Below, piece after piece: positions 1-8,711 of a stretch of DNA of 64,000 bases (positions are counted from its first letter, which is position 1; every line of letters starts with the position of its first letter). The DNA comes from Fidelibacterota bacterium. Lineage in GTDB: Bacteria; Fidelibacterota; Marinisomatia; Marinisomatales; TCS55. Where the stretch lies: the NCBI GenBank assembly GCA_018674655.1, contig JABGZQ010000066.1, positions 62,001 to 126,000 of the forward strand. Reading direction: 5' to 3'. The position numbers and the translations under genes were made by a program. Under the pieces are notes generated by a model. That model was not told the DNA's origin and made no database searches. It worked only from the letters and a program-made list of their open reading frames with translations.

Positions 1-2083
1 CAAACAGATCCCCAACAACATTCATCCCATCCATTAGAGGGCCTTCGATCACATGAATTGGACGTTCATACTTTTGGCGTGCTTCTTCTGTATCTTCCAC
101 AACAAAATCCGTAATGCCATCTACCAATGCATGACTTAGCCGTTCCTCAACGGTTTTTTCTCGCCATGATAAATCTTTTTTTGCTACTTTTTTTACCCCT
201 TGATATTCATCAGCGATTTTTACCAGCCGGTCTGTTGCATCTTTGCCACGATTAAATAACACATCCTCCACCCGTTCTTTTAAATCAGGTGGGATATCAT
301 CATAAAGAGTAAGTTGACCTGCATTTACAATTCCCATATCCATTCCCGCTTGAACGGCATGATATAAAAATGATGAATGCATCGCTTCACGAACACCGTT
401 ATTCCCACGAAAAGAAAATGAAAGGTTTGAGATACCACCGCTAATATGAACACTTGGCAATGTTTCTTTAATCGTTTTTACCGCTTTAATAAAATCCAAT
501 CCATACCCATTGTGCTCTTCAATTCCGGTGGCTACTGCAAAAATATTGGGATCAAAAATAATATCTTCGGGCGGGAAGCCGACCTCTTCCGTTAATATTT
601 TATAGGCTTGAGAGCAAATTTCTACTTTTCGATCATAAGATTCTGCCTGCCCTTTTTCGTCGAAGGCCATGACGATGACGGCAGCGCCATACTTCTTGAT
701 AATTTTTGCCTGGCGGATGAATTCTGCTTCGCCCTCTTTCATAGAAATTGAATTTACAATCCCTTTACCCTGAAGGTTTTTTAGGCCTTCTTCCAAAACA
801 GTCCATTTTGATGAATCCACCATGACCGGCACTTTGGCTATATCCGGTTCAGCCGCAATCAAGCGAAGGAATGTTACCATTGCCTCTTCGGAGTCAAGCA
901 ACCCTTCATCCATATTCACATCAATAATTTGGGCGCCATTTTCAATTTGCTGGCGTGCTACAGATAAGGCTTCCTCATAATTATCTTCTTTTATCAAACG
1001 GCGAAATTTAGCCGAACCAGTCACGTTGGTTCGTTCACCAATATTTACAAAATTACTCTCAGGACGAATCGTAACCGGTTCAAGTCCGCTTAGTTTGGTT
1101 AACGGGTCTATATCTGGAATCTTACGTGGTGTCAATCCTGCAACTGCTTTAGAAATCGCTTTAATGTGCGGTGGCGTTGTACCACAGCAACCACCGACCA
1201 AATTTACCAATCCACTTTCAGCAAATTCTTTAATGATGGCCGCCATTGCTTCAGGAGATTCATCATACTCACCAAATTCATTCGGCAAACCCGCATTCGG
1301 ATAAACAAAAACAGGAATATCCGCAATTGTAGATAATTCATCTAGCCAGGGGCGAATTTGTTCAGCACCTAACGCACAGTTAAGCCCCACGGCTGTTAAA
1401 TTTGCATGACGAATAGAATGCCAAAAAGCTTCGACTGTTTGGCCGGATAAAGTTCGGCCACTTGCGTCCGTAATTGTTCCTGAAACCATGATAGGAATTT
1501 CAATCCCACGTTCTTCCAACAAAGTTTGAACGGCAAAAAGTGCCGCCTTACAATTGAGCGTGTCAAAAACAGTTTCAATTAAAAATAGATCAACGCCACC
1601 GTCTAAAAGGCCTTTTGCTTGGTCATAATATGCGATTTTTAATTCATCGAAGGAAACATTACGAAATCCCGGGTCATTCACATCAGGACTCATGGAGGCT
1701 GTACGGTTAGTTGGGCCCAATGCACCGGCCACATACCGCGGTTTATCTAAATATGTTTTTGCGATAGATTTAGCAATTTTGGCTGCTTCAAAATTGATCT
1801 CATAAGCCAGATCTTCAATGCCATAATCCGCTTGAGAAATGGCATTCGCATTAAAGGTGTTCGTTTCAACAATATCCGCACCAACATCATAATAGGCTTT
1901 ATGGATTTCACCGACAATATCAGGTCGACTCAAACACAATAAATCATTATTCCCTTTTAAATCGCAAGAATGATTTATGAATCGATTCCCACAAAAATCA
2001 GCCTCAGTTAATTTATATGATTGAACCATGGTTCCCATGGCACCATCAAAAACTAAAATGTTATTATTGAGTATTCTTTTCAT
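1..2083 (-). CDS. metH: Cobalamin-dependent methionine synthase, N-terminal two thirds (cut by left window edge)
   Basis: Transfers a methyl group from 5-methyltetrahydrofolate to homocysteine through cobalamin, giving methionine. My translation from the ATG at 2083 runs open to the left edge (about 694 codons). The homocysteine-binding barrel comes first (VFDGAMGTM near the start, then GLNCALG and GGCCGTTP carrying the zinc-binding cysteines). The pterin-binding domain follows ([31 protein letters not shown]), and then the start of the cobalamin cap region. The B12 and SAM-reactivation domains must lie beyond the window. A GGA-containing Shine-Dalgarno sits just before the ATG. The gene stands alone behind a SAM-II-type riboswitch and a terminator, so SAM feedback is the likely control. 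The family assignment is secure; only the 3' end is missing. Confidence 0.97.
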   Translation of the reverse strand, partial: MKRILNNNILVFDGAMGTMVQSYKLTEADFCGNRFINHSCDLKGNNDLLCLSRPDIVGEIHKAYYDVGADIVETNTFNANAISQADYGIEDLAYEINFEAAKIAKSIAKTYLDKPRYVAGALGPTNRTASMSPDVNDPGFRNVSFDELKIAYYDQAKGLLDGGVDLFLIETVFDTLNCKAALFAVQTLLEERGIEIPIMVSGTITDASGRTLSGQTVEAFWHSIRHANLTAVGLNCALGAEQIRPWLDELSTIADIPVFVYPNAGLPNEFGEYDESPEAMAAIIKEFAESGLVNLVGGCCGTTPPHIKAISKAVAGLTPRKIPDIDPLTKLSGLEPVTIRPESNFVNIGERTNVTGSAKFRRLIKEDNYEEALSVARQQIENGAQIIDVNMDEGLLDSEEAMVTFLRLIAAEPDIAKVPVMVDSSKWTVLEEGLKNLQGKGIVNSISMKEGEAEFIRQAKIIKKYGAAVIVMAFDEKGQAESYDRKVEICSQAYKILTEEVGFPPEDIIFDPNIFAVATGIEEHNGYGLDFIKAVKTIKETLPSVHISGGISNLSFSFRGNNGVREAMHSSFLYHAVQAGMDMGIVNAGQLTLYDDIPPDLKERVEDVLFNRGKDATDRLVKIADEYQGVKKVAKKDLSWREKTVEERLSHALVDGITDFVVEDTEEARQKYERPIHVIEGPLMDGMNVVGDLF

Positions 2084-2092
2084 CTTTTTCCT

Positions 2093-2122
2093 AATAAAAA
2101 ACCCCGATGCTAAACCAGGGTT
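2093..2122 (-). terminator. Intrinsic terminator in the metH leader
   Basis: On the minus strand AACCCTG (2122-2116) pairs with CGGGGTT (2106-2100) around a 9-nt loop and is followed by a T-rich run. It lies between the aptamer and the metH start codon, so it can only work as an attenuator. The loop TTTAGCATC (2114-2106) is complementary, with one G-U pair, to GGTGCTAAA (2140-2132) in the aptamer tail, giving a 9-bp antiterminator. Ligand-bound aptamer would free the terminator and switch metH off. Confidence 0.8.
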
Positions 2123-2126
2123 ATCT

Positions 2127-2178
2127 ACCTTTTTAGCACCATTCTTTTATGTCGCGGCAATAGGGCATAAATGACGAC
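2127..2178 (-). promoter_or_regulatory. SAM-II-type riboswitch aptamer upstream of metH
   Basis: The minus-strand leader has the SAM-II layout. A P1 stem forms between GTCGT (2178-2174) and GCGAC (2155-2151). The P1 loop starts ATTTA and contains CCCTATTGC (2165-2157). The 3' tail GCTAAAAAGG (2137-2128) can form the H-type pseudoknot with that loop (CC with GG, GC with GC, U/A contacts between). I recall the family consensus as CCxUAUUGC in the loop and GCUAAAAAGG in the tail; both match, and the length of about 52 nt fits. Placement before a methionine synthase gene is typical. SAM-V, which shares this core, is the main alternative. A covariance-model search was not possible here. Confidence 0.83.
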
Positions 2179-2229
2179 AAGTCAAAGTTAGGGGTAAAAT
2201 TAAGTTCACATCAACCTCAAAAATGTTCA

Positions 2230-2258
2230 TTTATACTTCTTGGTCAAGTTAACTGCAA
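2230..2258 (-). promoter_or_regulatory. Candidate sigma-70 promoter for metH
   Basis: On the minus strand a -35-like TTGCAG (2258-2253) and a -10-like TATAAA (2235-2230) are separated by 17 nt. Transcription from here would start about 45 nt ahead of the riboswitch aptamer. This is pattern matching only. Confidence 0.45.
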
Positions 2259-2489
2259 TTTGTAATTTGACCCTTGGTTGGTGATGAATTGAAGGTGCAA
2301 ATCCAAAAAGTTTTTTCGGTCTGATTTTAGACCCATACAAAAAGTTATAAAAAATTTTCATCCTTCAGAAGATTAAATTGATTCATTCTGTAGAATTCTT
2401 CCTCGGCTGAAGGGCCGACTGCTACCTTCCCTTCGTCTCCCGCCCAAAATAACAATAACCCTTAGTTGGTAAATCTTTGGAGTCATAAT
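2259..2489 (+). other. Leader region of rng, rich in inverted repeats
   Basis: No protein or RNA gene is recognisable here. GGTCT/AGACC (2318-2333) and CCTTCAG (2362-2368) with CTGAAGG (2407-2413) form inverted repeats. ATTCTGTAGAAT and CGGC..GCCG (2404-2417) form smaller hairpins. The stretch presumably contains the rng promoter and a structured 5' untranslated region; no convincing -35/-10 pair was found. Confidence 0.4.
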
Positions 2490-4067
2490 ATGAAAAAAGA
2501 GATTTTTATCAGCGAAAGCATGGGGGAATCTCGAATAGCTATCGTTGAGGATAGTACGCTTGTAGAGGTGTATGTCGAGAAACAGGACCAGCAACGCATG
2601 GTCGGGAATATTTATAAAGGACAAGTTGAAAATGTCCTCCCCGGCATGCAGGCTGCCTTTGTTGATATCGGATATGATATCAATGCATTCCTCCCTTTCT
2701 CTGAAATAGAAAATTCCGCCTATTTGGCGGATGTAGATGATGAAGACAATACGTCATCCAAAAGCCGTAAAAATAAAAACGGTCAAGGAAAACCACGTCG
2801 AAAGTATCAGGATAACATTGATGTTGATTTGAAATCTGGTCAAGATATTTATGTCCAGGTGATTAAAGAAGCATTTGCTGGAAAAGGGCCTAGGGTCACA
2901 ACCGAGATCGCTCTACCCGGGCGACTTTTGGTCTTAGTCCCCAATGCAAAATATATTGGTATATCCAAAAAAATATGGGATAAATATGAACGACGCCGAT
3001 TAAAGAAAATTGTTTCGTCAATGAAAGAAAAAGACATGGGCGTCATTGTCCGTACGGTGGCCGAAGGCAAGAGTGAAGAACTTCTTAAAAACGATTTTTC
3101 CATATTGGTGGAAAACTGGAAAAAATTACAGAATAAAAGTGACCGGTCAAAAGGCCCCTCATTGGTTTATGAAGATTTAGAAACTGCGTCCAGTATCATA
3201 CGTGATTTATTTACACCGGATATCAATAAAATTGTCATTGATTCTAAAAAACTCTATCGAAAACTCCAGGGGTATCTGGAGGAAGTTTCACCCAACATGG
3301 CCAATCGGTTGGAGCACTATAAATTGAAACAGCCGCTTTTTGAAAGTATGGGAATTGAGAATGAACTAGACAAATTGCTTCGGCCAAAAGTATGGTTGAA
3401 AAGCGGTGCTTATCTCATTATAGAAAAAACGGAAGCCATGGTGGTGGTTGATGTGAATAGCGGTCGTTTTGTGGGGAAGAAAAAACATGAAGAAAATTCT
3501 CTCAAAATAAATTTGGAAACGTGTAAAGAGGTGGCTCGACAACTACGGTTACGAGATTTATCTGGGTTAGTTGTTATCGATTTTATCGATATGCGCGAAG
3601 AATCAAATCGTCGAAAAATCTATTATGAACTTCGTAAAGAGTTAAAAAAGGACCGGGCAAAGGTCGCCGTTTCTCCAATTTCAGAATTTGGGTTATTGGA
3701 AATGACTCGCCAAAGAATCCGATTAAGTTTGTTGGATTCAATGAGCGAAGAATGCCCTACTTGCCATGGTTCAGGGCGCATTATGTCTCGTGAAACGTTG
3801 ATTACGCGAATTGATCACTGGCTTCGTCGATATAAAACGAAACATCGCAGTTTAAAGCTGAAATTGGAGCTTCATCCTGAGATTGCTCAATTCATGAAAG
3901 ATAATAAAAAAGCTCTTCGTGGACTGATGTGGCAGAATTTTACTTACATCACTATTGAGGGTAATCGAGATATTGCTCGGGATGAATTTCGCTTTTTAAA
4001 TACAAAAAATGGACAATTAAAAGAAATAGAGCATGTAGGGGTTGAACACAAGGAAGATTCAGCTTAA
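2490..4067 (+). CDS. rng: Ribonuclease E/G family endoribonuclease
   Basis: Single-strand endoribonuclease of the Rne/Rng family, acting in rRNA maturation and mRNA turnover. From the ATG at 2490 the protein has 525 residues, the size of RNase G rather than full RNase E. An N-terminal S1-like domain (GNIYKGQVENVLPGMQAAF) carries a charged insertion near residues 80-110. The catalytic DNase I-like region has VVVDVNSGRFVG and VVIDFIDM with the metal-binding aspartates, and the zinc-link CPTCHGSGR lies near the C terminus. The start at 2490 is preferred over an in-frame ATG at 2466 because GGAG (2479-2482) lies 7 nt before it and the family begins MKKEI-like. rplU follows 25 nt later, a common rng-rplU-rpmA arrangement. 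Confidence 0.95.
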   Translation: MKKEIFISESMGESRIAIVEDSTLVEVYVEKQDQQRMVGNIYKGQVENVLPGMQAAFVDIGYDINAFLPFSEIENSAYLADVDDEDNTSSKSRKNKNGQGKPRRKYQDNIDVDLKSGQDIYVQVIKEAFAGKGPRVTTEIALPGRLLVLVPNAKYIGISKKIWDKYERRRLKKIVSSMKEKDMGVIVRTVAEGKSEELLKNDFSILVENWKKLQNKSDRSKGPSLVYEDLETASSIIRDLFTPDINKIVIDSKKLYRKLQGYLEEVSPNMANRLEHYKLKQPLFESMGIENELDKLLRPKVWLKSGAYLIIEKTEAMVVVDVNSGRFVGKKKHEENSLKINLETCKEVARQLRLRDLSGLVVIDFIDMREESNRRKIYYELRKELKKDRAKVAVSPISEFGLLEMTRQRIRLSLLDSMSEECPTCHGSGRIMSRETLITRIDHWLRRYKTKHRSLKLKLELHPEIAQFMKDNKKALRGLMWQNFTYITIEGNRDIARDEFRFLNTKNGQLKEIEHVGVEHKEDSA

Positions 4068-4092
4068 ATTACCTGGCTTTTTTGGAGAAAAA

Positions 4093-4455
4093 ATGTTTGC
4101 AATCGTTAATATATCAGGAAAACAATACCGCGTCGAAAAGGGTGACAAGATTAAAGTGGCACTTCTTGAGACGGAAGCTGGAAAAAAGGTCAAATTTGAG
4201 AATGTCCTTTTAACGGATGACGGGAAAAAAGTTACAGTTGGCAATCCAACTGTAAGTGGAGCCACTGTTTCGGGCACAGTCATGAGCCATGGCCGAGACA
4301 AAAAAGTAATTGTTTTCAAGAAAAAACGGCGAAAAGGCTATCGTCGTAAAAATGGACATCGTCAGGATTTTTCTTTGTTACAAATTGATGCAATTTCTGC
4401 GTCAGCCCCTAAGAAAAAAACAGCGAAACCTAAAGCTGAAAAGAAGAAAGACTAA
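4093..4455 (+). CDS. rplU: Large ribosomal subunit protein bL21
   Basis: Ribosomal protein of the 50S subunit that binds 23S rRNA. The start at 4093 gives [15 protein letters not shown], the canonical L21 N terminus, and has GGAG at 4083-4086; an upstream ATG at 4042 inside rng is rejected. The 120 residues include the [23 protein letters not shown]-binding core and a family-typical GHRQ. The last 20 or so residues form an Ala/Lys-rich tail ([14 protein letters not shown]) that extends beyond the usual roughly 103-residue family length. It is followed 2 nt later by rpmA. Confidence 0.97.
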   Translation: MFAIVNISGKQYRVEKGDKIKVALLETEAGKKVKFENVLLTDDGKKVTVGNPTVSGATVSGTVMSHGRDKKVIVFKKKRRKGYRRKNGHRQDFSLLQIDAISASAPKKKTAKPKAEKKKD

Positions 4456-4457
4456 AC

Positions 4458-4715
4458 ATGGCACATAAAAAAGGTGTTGGAAGTTCCAGAAATGGGCGCG
4501 ATTCCAATTCAAAAAGACTGGGTGTCAAAGTAGCGGATGGACAAAGCATTCTCTCTGGTGGCATTATTTTAAAACAACGTGGTACCAAATTCCATCCCGG
4601 CGTTAATGTACGGCGCGGTGGAGACGATACTCTATTCGCAACTTCTGATGGTGTGGTTAAATTTATTAGAAAAGGTCGTGATCGTAAATTTGTTAGCGTT
4701 TTAAATAATAGCTAA
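4458..4715 (+). CDS. rpmA: Large ribosomal subunit protein bL27
   Basis: Ribosomal protein near the peptidyl-transferase centre. The 85-residue product starts [16 protein letters not shown] and contains the conserved LGVKVADGQ and [16 protein letters not shown] stretches. There is no N-terminal cleavable extension of the Firmicutes type. It ends the rng-rplU-rpmA operon, with an intrinsic terminator 25 nt downstream. Confidence 0.98.
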   Translation: MAHKKGVGSSRNGRDSNSKRLGVKVADGQSILSGGIILKQRGTKFHPGVNVRRGGDDTLFATSDGVVKFIRKGRDRKFVSVLNNS

Positions 4716-4740
4716 AAACATTTAAAATCTACTCTATTTA

Positions 4741-4779
4741 AACCCCCGTATTATGGATATAACACGGGGGTTTTTTTTG
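4741..4779 (+). terminator. Intrinsic terminator after rpmA
   Basis: AACCCCCGT (4741-4749) pairs perfectly with ACGGGGGTT (4764-4772) around a 14-nt loop and is followed by a run of T. It closes the rng-rplU-rpmA unit before mdh. Confidence 0.93.
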
Positions 4780-4836
4780 CCTAAAAACAGATAAATGACT
4801 TAATTTCTATTGATTTAAAACCTGAATAAACAATAA

Positions 4837-5784
<948 letters not shown>

Positions 5785-5830
5785 ACTTCATTCTCCACCA
5801 ATATTAGGTGGATCATATATTGAATAATAG

Positions 5831-5867
5831 AAAAAGTCCGTCGGTAATATACCGGCGGACTTTTTCT
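5831..5867 (+). terminator. Intrinsic terminator after mdh
   Basis: AAAAAGTCCG (5831-5840) pairs with CGGACTTTTT (5856-5865). The stem continues through a T-G pair and CGGT/ACCG to a 5-nt loop. The A-rich 5' arm and T-rich 3' arm make it plausible in both directions. Confidence 0.92.
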
Positions 5868-5892
5868 ATCTTTTCTATATATTTTAATTTTA

Positions 5893-5920
5893 TGACAACC
5901 TTATTGATAAGGCCGTGTCA
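5893..5920 (+). promoter_or_regulatory. Interrupted palindrome ahead of the sigma factor gene
   Basis: TGACA-A-CCTTAT-TG-ATAAGG-CCG-TGTCA forms a nested inverted repeat that ends 24 nt before the sigma factor's TTG start. TGACAAC resembles the AAC-containing -35 element of many ECF promoters, and CGTGTC could be part of a -10. It could therefore be an autoregulated promoter, an operator, or an mRNA hairpin. The symmetry is directly visible; the role is a guess. Confidence 0.4.
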
Positions 5921-5944
5921 TACATCGTGTGAACAAACTAAATC

Positions 5945-6499
5945 TTGAAAAACGAAATCAGACAATTAATTCAATTAGCCCAAGCTGGAGATTCGGAAGC
6001 ATTTCACCAACTTGTGGCTTTACACGATGAAAAAATAATGACATTGGCTTTTCAACTTACTCAAAATAAAACAGATGCAGAGGACCTATATCAAGAGGTC
6101 TTTATCAAGGCATATAAAAGTTTATCAAAATTTCGCTTTCAAAGTGCATTTTATACATGGTTATATAGAATTACGGTGAATACCTTTTATAATTTGAAAC
6201 GGTCACAAAATAAAATGCTTATTCAAGAGACATTAGAAGATGGGCCAGATCCTCTTTTAAATATTTCTGAAGAGCCAAAATCGCCTTATGCCCAAAATGA
6301 AATTATGATTGCAGTAAAAACAGCTGCGGAAAAACTTCCAGACAAACAACGAACGGCATTTTTACTCAAGCATATACAAAACTTAAAAATCCGTGAAATT
6401 TCCGTAATTATGGGTATCGGTGAAGGTACCGTAAAAAAATATCTATTCCGGGCCATAGAAAAACTTAGAATTGAACTGAAAGATTACCGTTATGAATGA
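5945..6499 (+). CDS. ECF-type RNA polymerase sigma factor
   Basis: A group 4 sigma factor that would direct RNA polymerase to a small regulon. The 184 residues hold region 2 (DAEDLYQEVFIKAYKSL, then FYTWLYRITVNTFYN) and region 4 (KLPDKQRTAFLLKH, then IREISVIMGIGEGTVKK). The only start that keeps region 2 intact is a TTG at 5945, because an in-frame TGA lies at 5930 and no usable ATG follows until inside region 2. Weak initiation fits a low-level regulator. It overlaps the next gene by 8 nt, and the operon downstream is probably its main target. Confidence 0.93.
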   Translation: MKNEIRQLIQLAQAGDSEAFHQLVALHDEKIMTLAFQLTQNKTDAEDLYQEVFIKAYKSLSKFRFQSAFYTWLYRITVNTFYNLKRSQNKMLIQETLEDGPDPLLNISEEPKSPYAQNEIMIAVKTAAEKLPDKQRTAFLLKHIQNLKIREISVIMGIGEGTVKKYLFRAIEKLRIELKDYRYE

Positions 6500-7463
6500 T
6501 ATTTCCAATAAATTGAAAGAAAAGGCATCGCTTTATGTCCTGGATGCCATGGATATCAAAACACGGCAATCATTCAAAACTTTAATTGATCATGATGACC
6601 ATTTAAAACAATACGTTTTGGAATTAAAGAACACTTTGGCACTTACATTAGATTCTTTTGAATACAAACCATCAGAAGAAGAATTACAAGGTCAACGAAA
6701 TTTGTTAAGGGCGCGGACGCTTCAATTAGACAATAGTCAATCTAATGACCCTTTGTTTGAAAAAATTAGTCATGCTTTTGACTCAGTTCTTTCACCCCGC
6801 CAACCTGTTTGGGCGGTGGTAACATATGTGGTGATTGCTTTTATTGCGGGACGATTTTTATCTATTCCTCCTCAACAAGGCGACTCTACAAATCAAAATT
6901 TTTCTTCTACCGGAATTTTAAATCTCATCCAAGAAGACGCATTCTCTAATATTCAGTTTGAAAAATCAGACAATGATAATATCCGTCTGGCATTGGAAAC
7001 AAAACAGAATGTAGACATAGCTGGTGGAACTAATGATGAGATTATTCAGCAAATATTGTATTATTTATTACTCAACGATGCGAATCCAGGGAAAAGACTC
7101 CAAGCTGTGAGACTCATAGAAGCTGTTCCAGCGCAAGATAGTAAAAAACTCGTGCTCATTTCATCTGTATTATCTGAAACCAATACAGGTATACGACTAA
7201 GAGCTCTTGATTTATTATCCCAATTTGAAACGGACAAAACGATTCGGGATGCCTGCTTAAAGATTTTACTGGAAGACCAAAATGAAGCCGTTCGAATGGG
7301 GGCCCTATCTATCTTGGCCAATAGTCCATCAGCAGATATCGTTCCTGCTCTCCGGGTCGTGAGTCTTATGGATCAAAATGAATATATTCGTGAACGGGCA
7401 GTAGAAGTAATGACCGATATAAGTTACTTAGCCGAAGACCAAGCATTAGAGGTAATTCAATGA
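6492..7463 (+). CDS. Membrane-anchored anti-sigma-like HEAT-repeat protein
   Basis: Probable partner and inhibitor of the sigma factor encoded just upstream. The N terminus (ASLYVLDAMDIKTRQSFKTL) resembles anti-sigma domains of the RskA/ChrR kind but lacks zinc-binding His/Cys ligands. One membrane segment (VWAVVTYVVIAFIAG) lies near residues 105-125. The C-terminal part, from about residue 185, is made of HEAT-like helical pairs (RLQAVRLIEAV, IRLRALDLLSQF, VRMGALSILANS, IRERAVEVMTDI). With a cytoplasmic N terminus the HEAT part would be periplasmic, where it could sense the envelope proteins encoded next. The anti-sigma role is inferred from position and weak similarity. Confidence 0.72.
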   Translation: MNDISNKLKEKASLYVLDAMDIKTRQSFKTLIDHDDHLKQYVLELKNTLALTLDSFEYKPSEEELQGQRNLLRARTLQLDNSQSNDPLFEKISHAFDSVLSPRQPVWAVVTYVVIAFIAGRFLSIPPQQGDSTNQNFSSTGILNLIQEDAFSNIQFEKSDNDNIRLALETKQNVDIAGGTNDEIIQQILYYLLLNDANPGKRLQAVRLIEAVPAQDSKKLVLISSVLSETNTGIRLRALDLLSQFETDKTIRDACLKILLEDQNEAVRMGALSILANSPSADIVPALRVVSLMDQNEYIRERAVEVMTDISYLAEDQALEVIQ

Positions 7464-8707
7464 AATATCTTATTCCATTAATGTTCATCGTCTCAGCTCA
7501 TACTCAAAACTTGTATGAGTCATTCGAAACGTTTGATAAAGATTCAAAAAATTGGTATGTAGCCAAAACGACATACGAATTTGATGTGCGTAAAGCAGAA
7601 GTAAATAACCGAGTGGTAGAATTCAGAAATGTCATCGGTGACATTTCTGTTGAAGGAAAACCAACAACGACTGTTACGATTATTGAAAAAATAAAAATAC
7701 GATCAAAAATCAAGTCATCTGCAGAAGAAATATTTCAATCCAGCAAGGCTGAGGTGTCCAAATCCGGGATGGGACATATCCAATTTAAGGGTAACAAAAA
7801 GTCCCGTTCCCATAAGGTTCACTATGATTATGATGTCATCGTCCCAAATCATTATAACCTGAGAATGTATACTTCTGGCGGTGATGTAGAAGTGTTATAT
7901 CTTACTGGAGAAGCTTATCTCAAAACTAGCGGCGGTGACGTGGATGTGACTGCCTTAACCGGTCGTCTCACCGCCAAGACTTCCGGTGGTGATTTAACTC
8001 TGAAAAAAGTGAAAGGCGTGGCCAATATCCGTACATCAGGCGGTGATATTGAACTTACTGATTGTGTAGGCAAATTGGAGGGGACTACATCTGGTGGCGA
8101 TATAGATGTTTCTTTCTGTCAGGCCGAAGTGGATATGCATACCAGTGGGGGAAATATTGACTTTAGAGAAATTACAGGCAAAAATATTTACGGTAGGACT
8201 TCCGGAGGGGACATCGAAGTTGAAGATATTAAAGGTGATTTAGAAGTTTATACATCTGGTGGGAATATAGAAGTGGAAAACCTATACGGCCATTTAGAAG
8301 GTGAAACATCTGGAGGTCATATAGATCTTGTTCGAATTCAAGGGAATGTTGATGTGAAAACCAGCGGCGGAACCATCAAGGGGGATCGCATTCATGGAAA
8401 AATATATGCCCGAACCAGCGGTGGATCCGTTAATATTGAAAAGATCTGGGATCAGTCGTTGAAGAATCATGACATTAATTTGAGAACCAGCGATGGTAGT
8501 ATTGGATTAATCCTACCAGATAATTTTCCTGCTTCTTTTGATGCATTCGTTGAAAATCGTCGATCTACCAGCGTCATTGATTCTGAATTTCCATTACAAA
8601 TCCGTCTTGATGATGGTGATGTGATTGGTTCTGGTGATATAAACGGGGGAACGTTTATTGTGAAATTAAAATCGAGCCGCGGCTCAATCACTATAGAAAA
8701 AGATTAA
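7460..8707 (+). CDS. DUF4097-type exported beta-solenoid protein with TSGGD repeats
   Basis: A 415-residue exported protein with a short signal peptide (MKYLIPLMFIVSAHTQ). After an N-terminal beta-rich region come eleven TSGG units and one TSDG unit at an almost exact 18-residue period (residues 138 to about 350), for example TSGGDVDV and TSGGDIEV. This is the DUF4097 (putative adhesin) type of beta-solenoid. There is no C-terminal sorting signal that I recognise. It overlaps the anti-sigma gene by 4 nt (ATGA) and is followed 4 nt later by the barrel gene, so it is co-transcribed. Biochemical function is unknown; a surface or periplasmic structural role is likely. Confidence 0.82.
   Translation: MKYLIPLMFIVSAHTQNLYESFETFDKDSKNWYVAKTTYEFDVRKAEVNNRVVEFRNVIGDISVEGKPTTTVTIIEKIKIRSKIKSSAEEIFQSSKAEVSKSGMGHIQFKGNKKSRSHKVHYDYDVIVPNHYNLRMYTSGGDVEVLYLTGEAYLKTSGGDVDVTALTGRLTAKTSGGDLTLKKVKGVANIRTSGGDIELTDCVGKLEGTTSGGDIDVSFCQAEVDMHTSGGNIDFREITGKNIYGRTSGGDIEVEDIKGDLEVYTSGGNIEVENLYGHLEGETSGGHIDLVRIQGNVDVKTSGGTIKGDRIHGKIYARTSGGSVNIEKIWDQSLKNHDINLRTSDGSIGLILPDNFPASFDAFVENRRSTSVIDSEFPLQIRLDDGDVIGSGDINGGTFIVKLKSSRGSITIEKD
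7871..8485 (+). repeat. Array of 18-residue (54-bp) TSGG coding repeats
   Basis: Eleven successive units inside the DUF4097 gene. Nine of the first ten are exactly 18 residues and one is 19; the eleventh is stretched to 24 residues before a final TSDG. Only the TSGG[D/N/H/T/S] core and alternating hydrophobics are conserved, so the DNA copies have diverged. This indicates an old structural repeat rather than a recent tandem expansion. Confidence 0.88.
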
Positions 8708-8711
8708 GGCC

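Noticed and set aside
2318-2333. GGTCT/AGACC hairpin as a terminator between metH and rng
   Set aside because: Those genes diverge, so nothing needs termination there, and no T-run follows in a useful direction.
2373-2624. Minus-strand open frame crossing the rng start
   Set aside because: It overlaps the rng coding start on the opposite strand and has no recognisable protein features.
7871-8485. Regular 54-bp spaced repeats, considered as a CRISPR or satellite array
   Set aside because: They lie inside one open frame, only the encoded TSGG turn is conserved, and there are no identical DNA repeats or spacers.
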